From Mangifera indica (Eukaryota > Streptophyta > Magnoliopsida > Sapindales > Anacardiaceae), in contig NC_058148.1 in NCBI RefSeq assembly GCF_011075055.1, positions 14,129,969 through 14,193,968 on the forward strand: a stretch of DNA of 64,000 bases, given 5' to 3'. The translations under genes and the position numbers were made by a program. Positions within the stretch are counted from its first letter, which is position 1. Each line of letters begins with the position of its first letter. Shown here in pieces: positions 62,961 to 64,000 of the stretch. Under the pieces are notes generated by a model that was not told the DNA's origin, made no database searches, and was given only the letters and a program-made list of their open reading frames with translations.

Positions 62961-63441
62961 TCTCAACCATAGCCATCACTTATGTTGTAAGTTTTGCCCT
63001 GTATATAGGATAGCCAGAGGCAGAGGTACTTGTACCTCCAATAAAACTATGTGAACACCCTTTTGTCCATTTCAATTCTTTCAATTCGCTTTTCTTATTC
63101 TTTGCATGCATATTTTTGATTCAATTCAGAATTATAAATCGAAGTTGATGACAATAATATAATGTTTTGAGTACAACAATGGTGATCAATTTACTATCAT
63201 GACAGAATGGCATCAGAAGCTAGCTTTAAACGTGAGCATACATAATCTTATTATTGAGAGAAGATTTTGGACAATGAGCACACATAATCTCAGGTTAAAA
63301 GAAGATAGCCTCTGCCTGAGCATGTTTTGTTGTTAATTCCGGCCTTTCATGAACAACCTGAACAGCCGCCAGCTTCATTCCAAAACACTTTCTTCTGATG
63401 CATTCCATTTTTCTTTGTCTATTCTTCCCTTTGAAGAGGGT
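62961..63441 (+). terminator. CIPK 3' UTR with poly(A) signal, then spacer
   Basis: An AATAAA at about 63040-63045 lies 80 nt past the stop, a typical near-upstream poly(A) signal. The rest is AT-rich spacer. Confidence 0.5.
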
Positions 63442-63534
63442 TCATGTACAAAAACATAACAGCAGAAGGAAAATGACATTGATCAAATGCCCAGTAAATC
63501 CACAATGTGCCAGCCATGCGGGGATGTGGTATTC
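63442..63534 (-). other. possible last exon of a minus-strand gene
   Basis: On the minus strand an acceptor-like ctaaatttag precedes a 31-codon frame: EYHIPAWLAHCGFTGHLINV, then a hydrophobic run (IFLLLLCFC) and a TGA. It resembles the membrane-anchored C-terminus of a protein whose earlier exons lie beyond the right edge of the window. Without those exons it cannot be named, and chance is not excluded. Confidence 0.28.
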
Positions 63535-64000
63535 CTAAATTTAGAAAACAGAACACATTATGGCCTTTCGGTAACCCCAGAAATCAGAAAGGGAATGGAA
63601 GTAAAGCTAATAACGAGGCTAGATATCTTATTATTGGAGAGGCAATGACAGCTCAAGTTTGGTAGTTTTAGAAAATCATATGTATAGCTATCCAGACAGT
63701 CAGTCAAGTCAAGATTTTGACACGCTTCATACAAACACTTGACTTAACAGGACAGTTTTCAGAACAAAAATTCTAAATTCCAGGTTTCTTAAGTCAGCTT
63801 AAACCAAAATTCCCATCTCATGAAAATTAAAATGTTAACGTGACTTTGGAAACATTCACAATAGAAAAATGCGGGTCCAACTATGACGTGGTTCTATCAA
63901 AGACTAACTATAGAACACCAAAAATAATTAATTGTAAGATACTCAGCAGTGCCTAATTTATCTTTGCTTATTACAAGTTTACAACAGAGTAGACTTAGAG
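63535..64000. other. right-edge spacer or intron
   Basis: AT-rich and featureless. It would be intron if the exon proposed at 63442-63534 is real. Confidence 0.35.

Overview
This window is nuclear DNA from a dicot plant, probably a woody eudicot. It is AT-rich, has spliced genes with GT-AG introns and polypyrimidine acceptors, carries plant-only families (ALOG, trihelix, DUF4228/PADRE, DUF688, GARP/G2-like, CIPK, DOG1, PYL), and contains Mutator, hAT and copia relics between the genes. I cannot name the species from the sequence.

Layout. 0-7 kb: gene-free, with two Mutator-type MITEs and a copia fragment. 7.35 kb: intronless ALOG/LSH gene (+), followed by two hAT-like MITEs (8.3 and 11.5 kb). 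13.8-17.5 kb: trihelix transcription factor (-), with a possible distant 3' exon. 18-19.3 kb: a fold-back Mutator MITE and another TIR element. 21.6 kb: DUF4228 gene (-). 24.7 kb: intronless PEX7 (+). 28.9-30.6 kb: two broken PYL abscisic-acid-receptor pseudogenes (+). 31.5-33.6 kb: RD21-type granulin cysteine protease (+, five exons). 34.7-37.4 kb: DUF688 gene (+). 40.3-43.7 kb: a dead MULE carrying a DUF1985 (Ulp1-associated) ORF and a mudrA transposase in convergent orientation. 44.8-46.6 kb: G2-like MYB gene (-, six exons) with a 1-nt frameshift. 52.4-57.8 kb: MRH1/MDIS1-type leucine-rich-repeat pseudokinase (+, 13 exons). 58.6-59.4 kb: DOG1 homolog (+) interrupted by an in-frame stop. 61.6-63.0 kb: CIPK20-type kinase (+). 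63.4 kb: possible terminal exon of a minus-strand gene running off the right edge.

How the genes relate. The order LSH - PYL(11/12/13-type) - MRH1/MDIS1-type RLK - DOG1 - CIPK20 recalls two Arabidopsis blocks, on chromosomes 4 and 5 (recalled from general knowledge, not searched here). The window therefore looks like a largely unfractionated ancestral version of that block with extra genes interleaved. Both seed-dormancy/ABA components of the block are damaged here: two PYL copies are dead and DOG1 has a nonsense codon. The kinase, pseudokinase, PEX7 and protease genes look intact. The joint erosion of PYL and DOG1 is the most interesting biological signal I found. The fold-back Mutator MITE family is the most interesting structural one.
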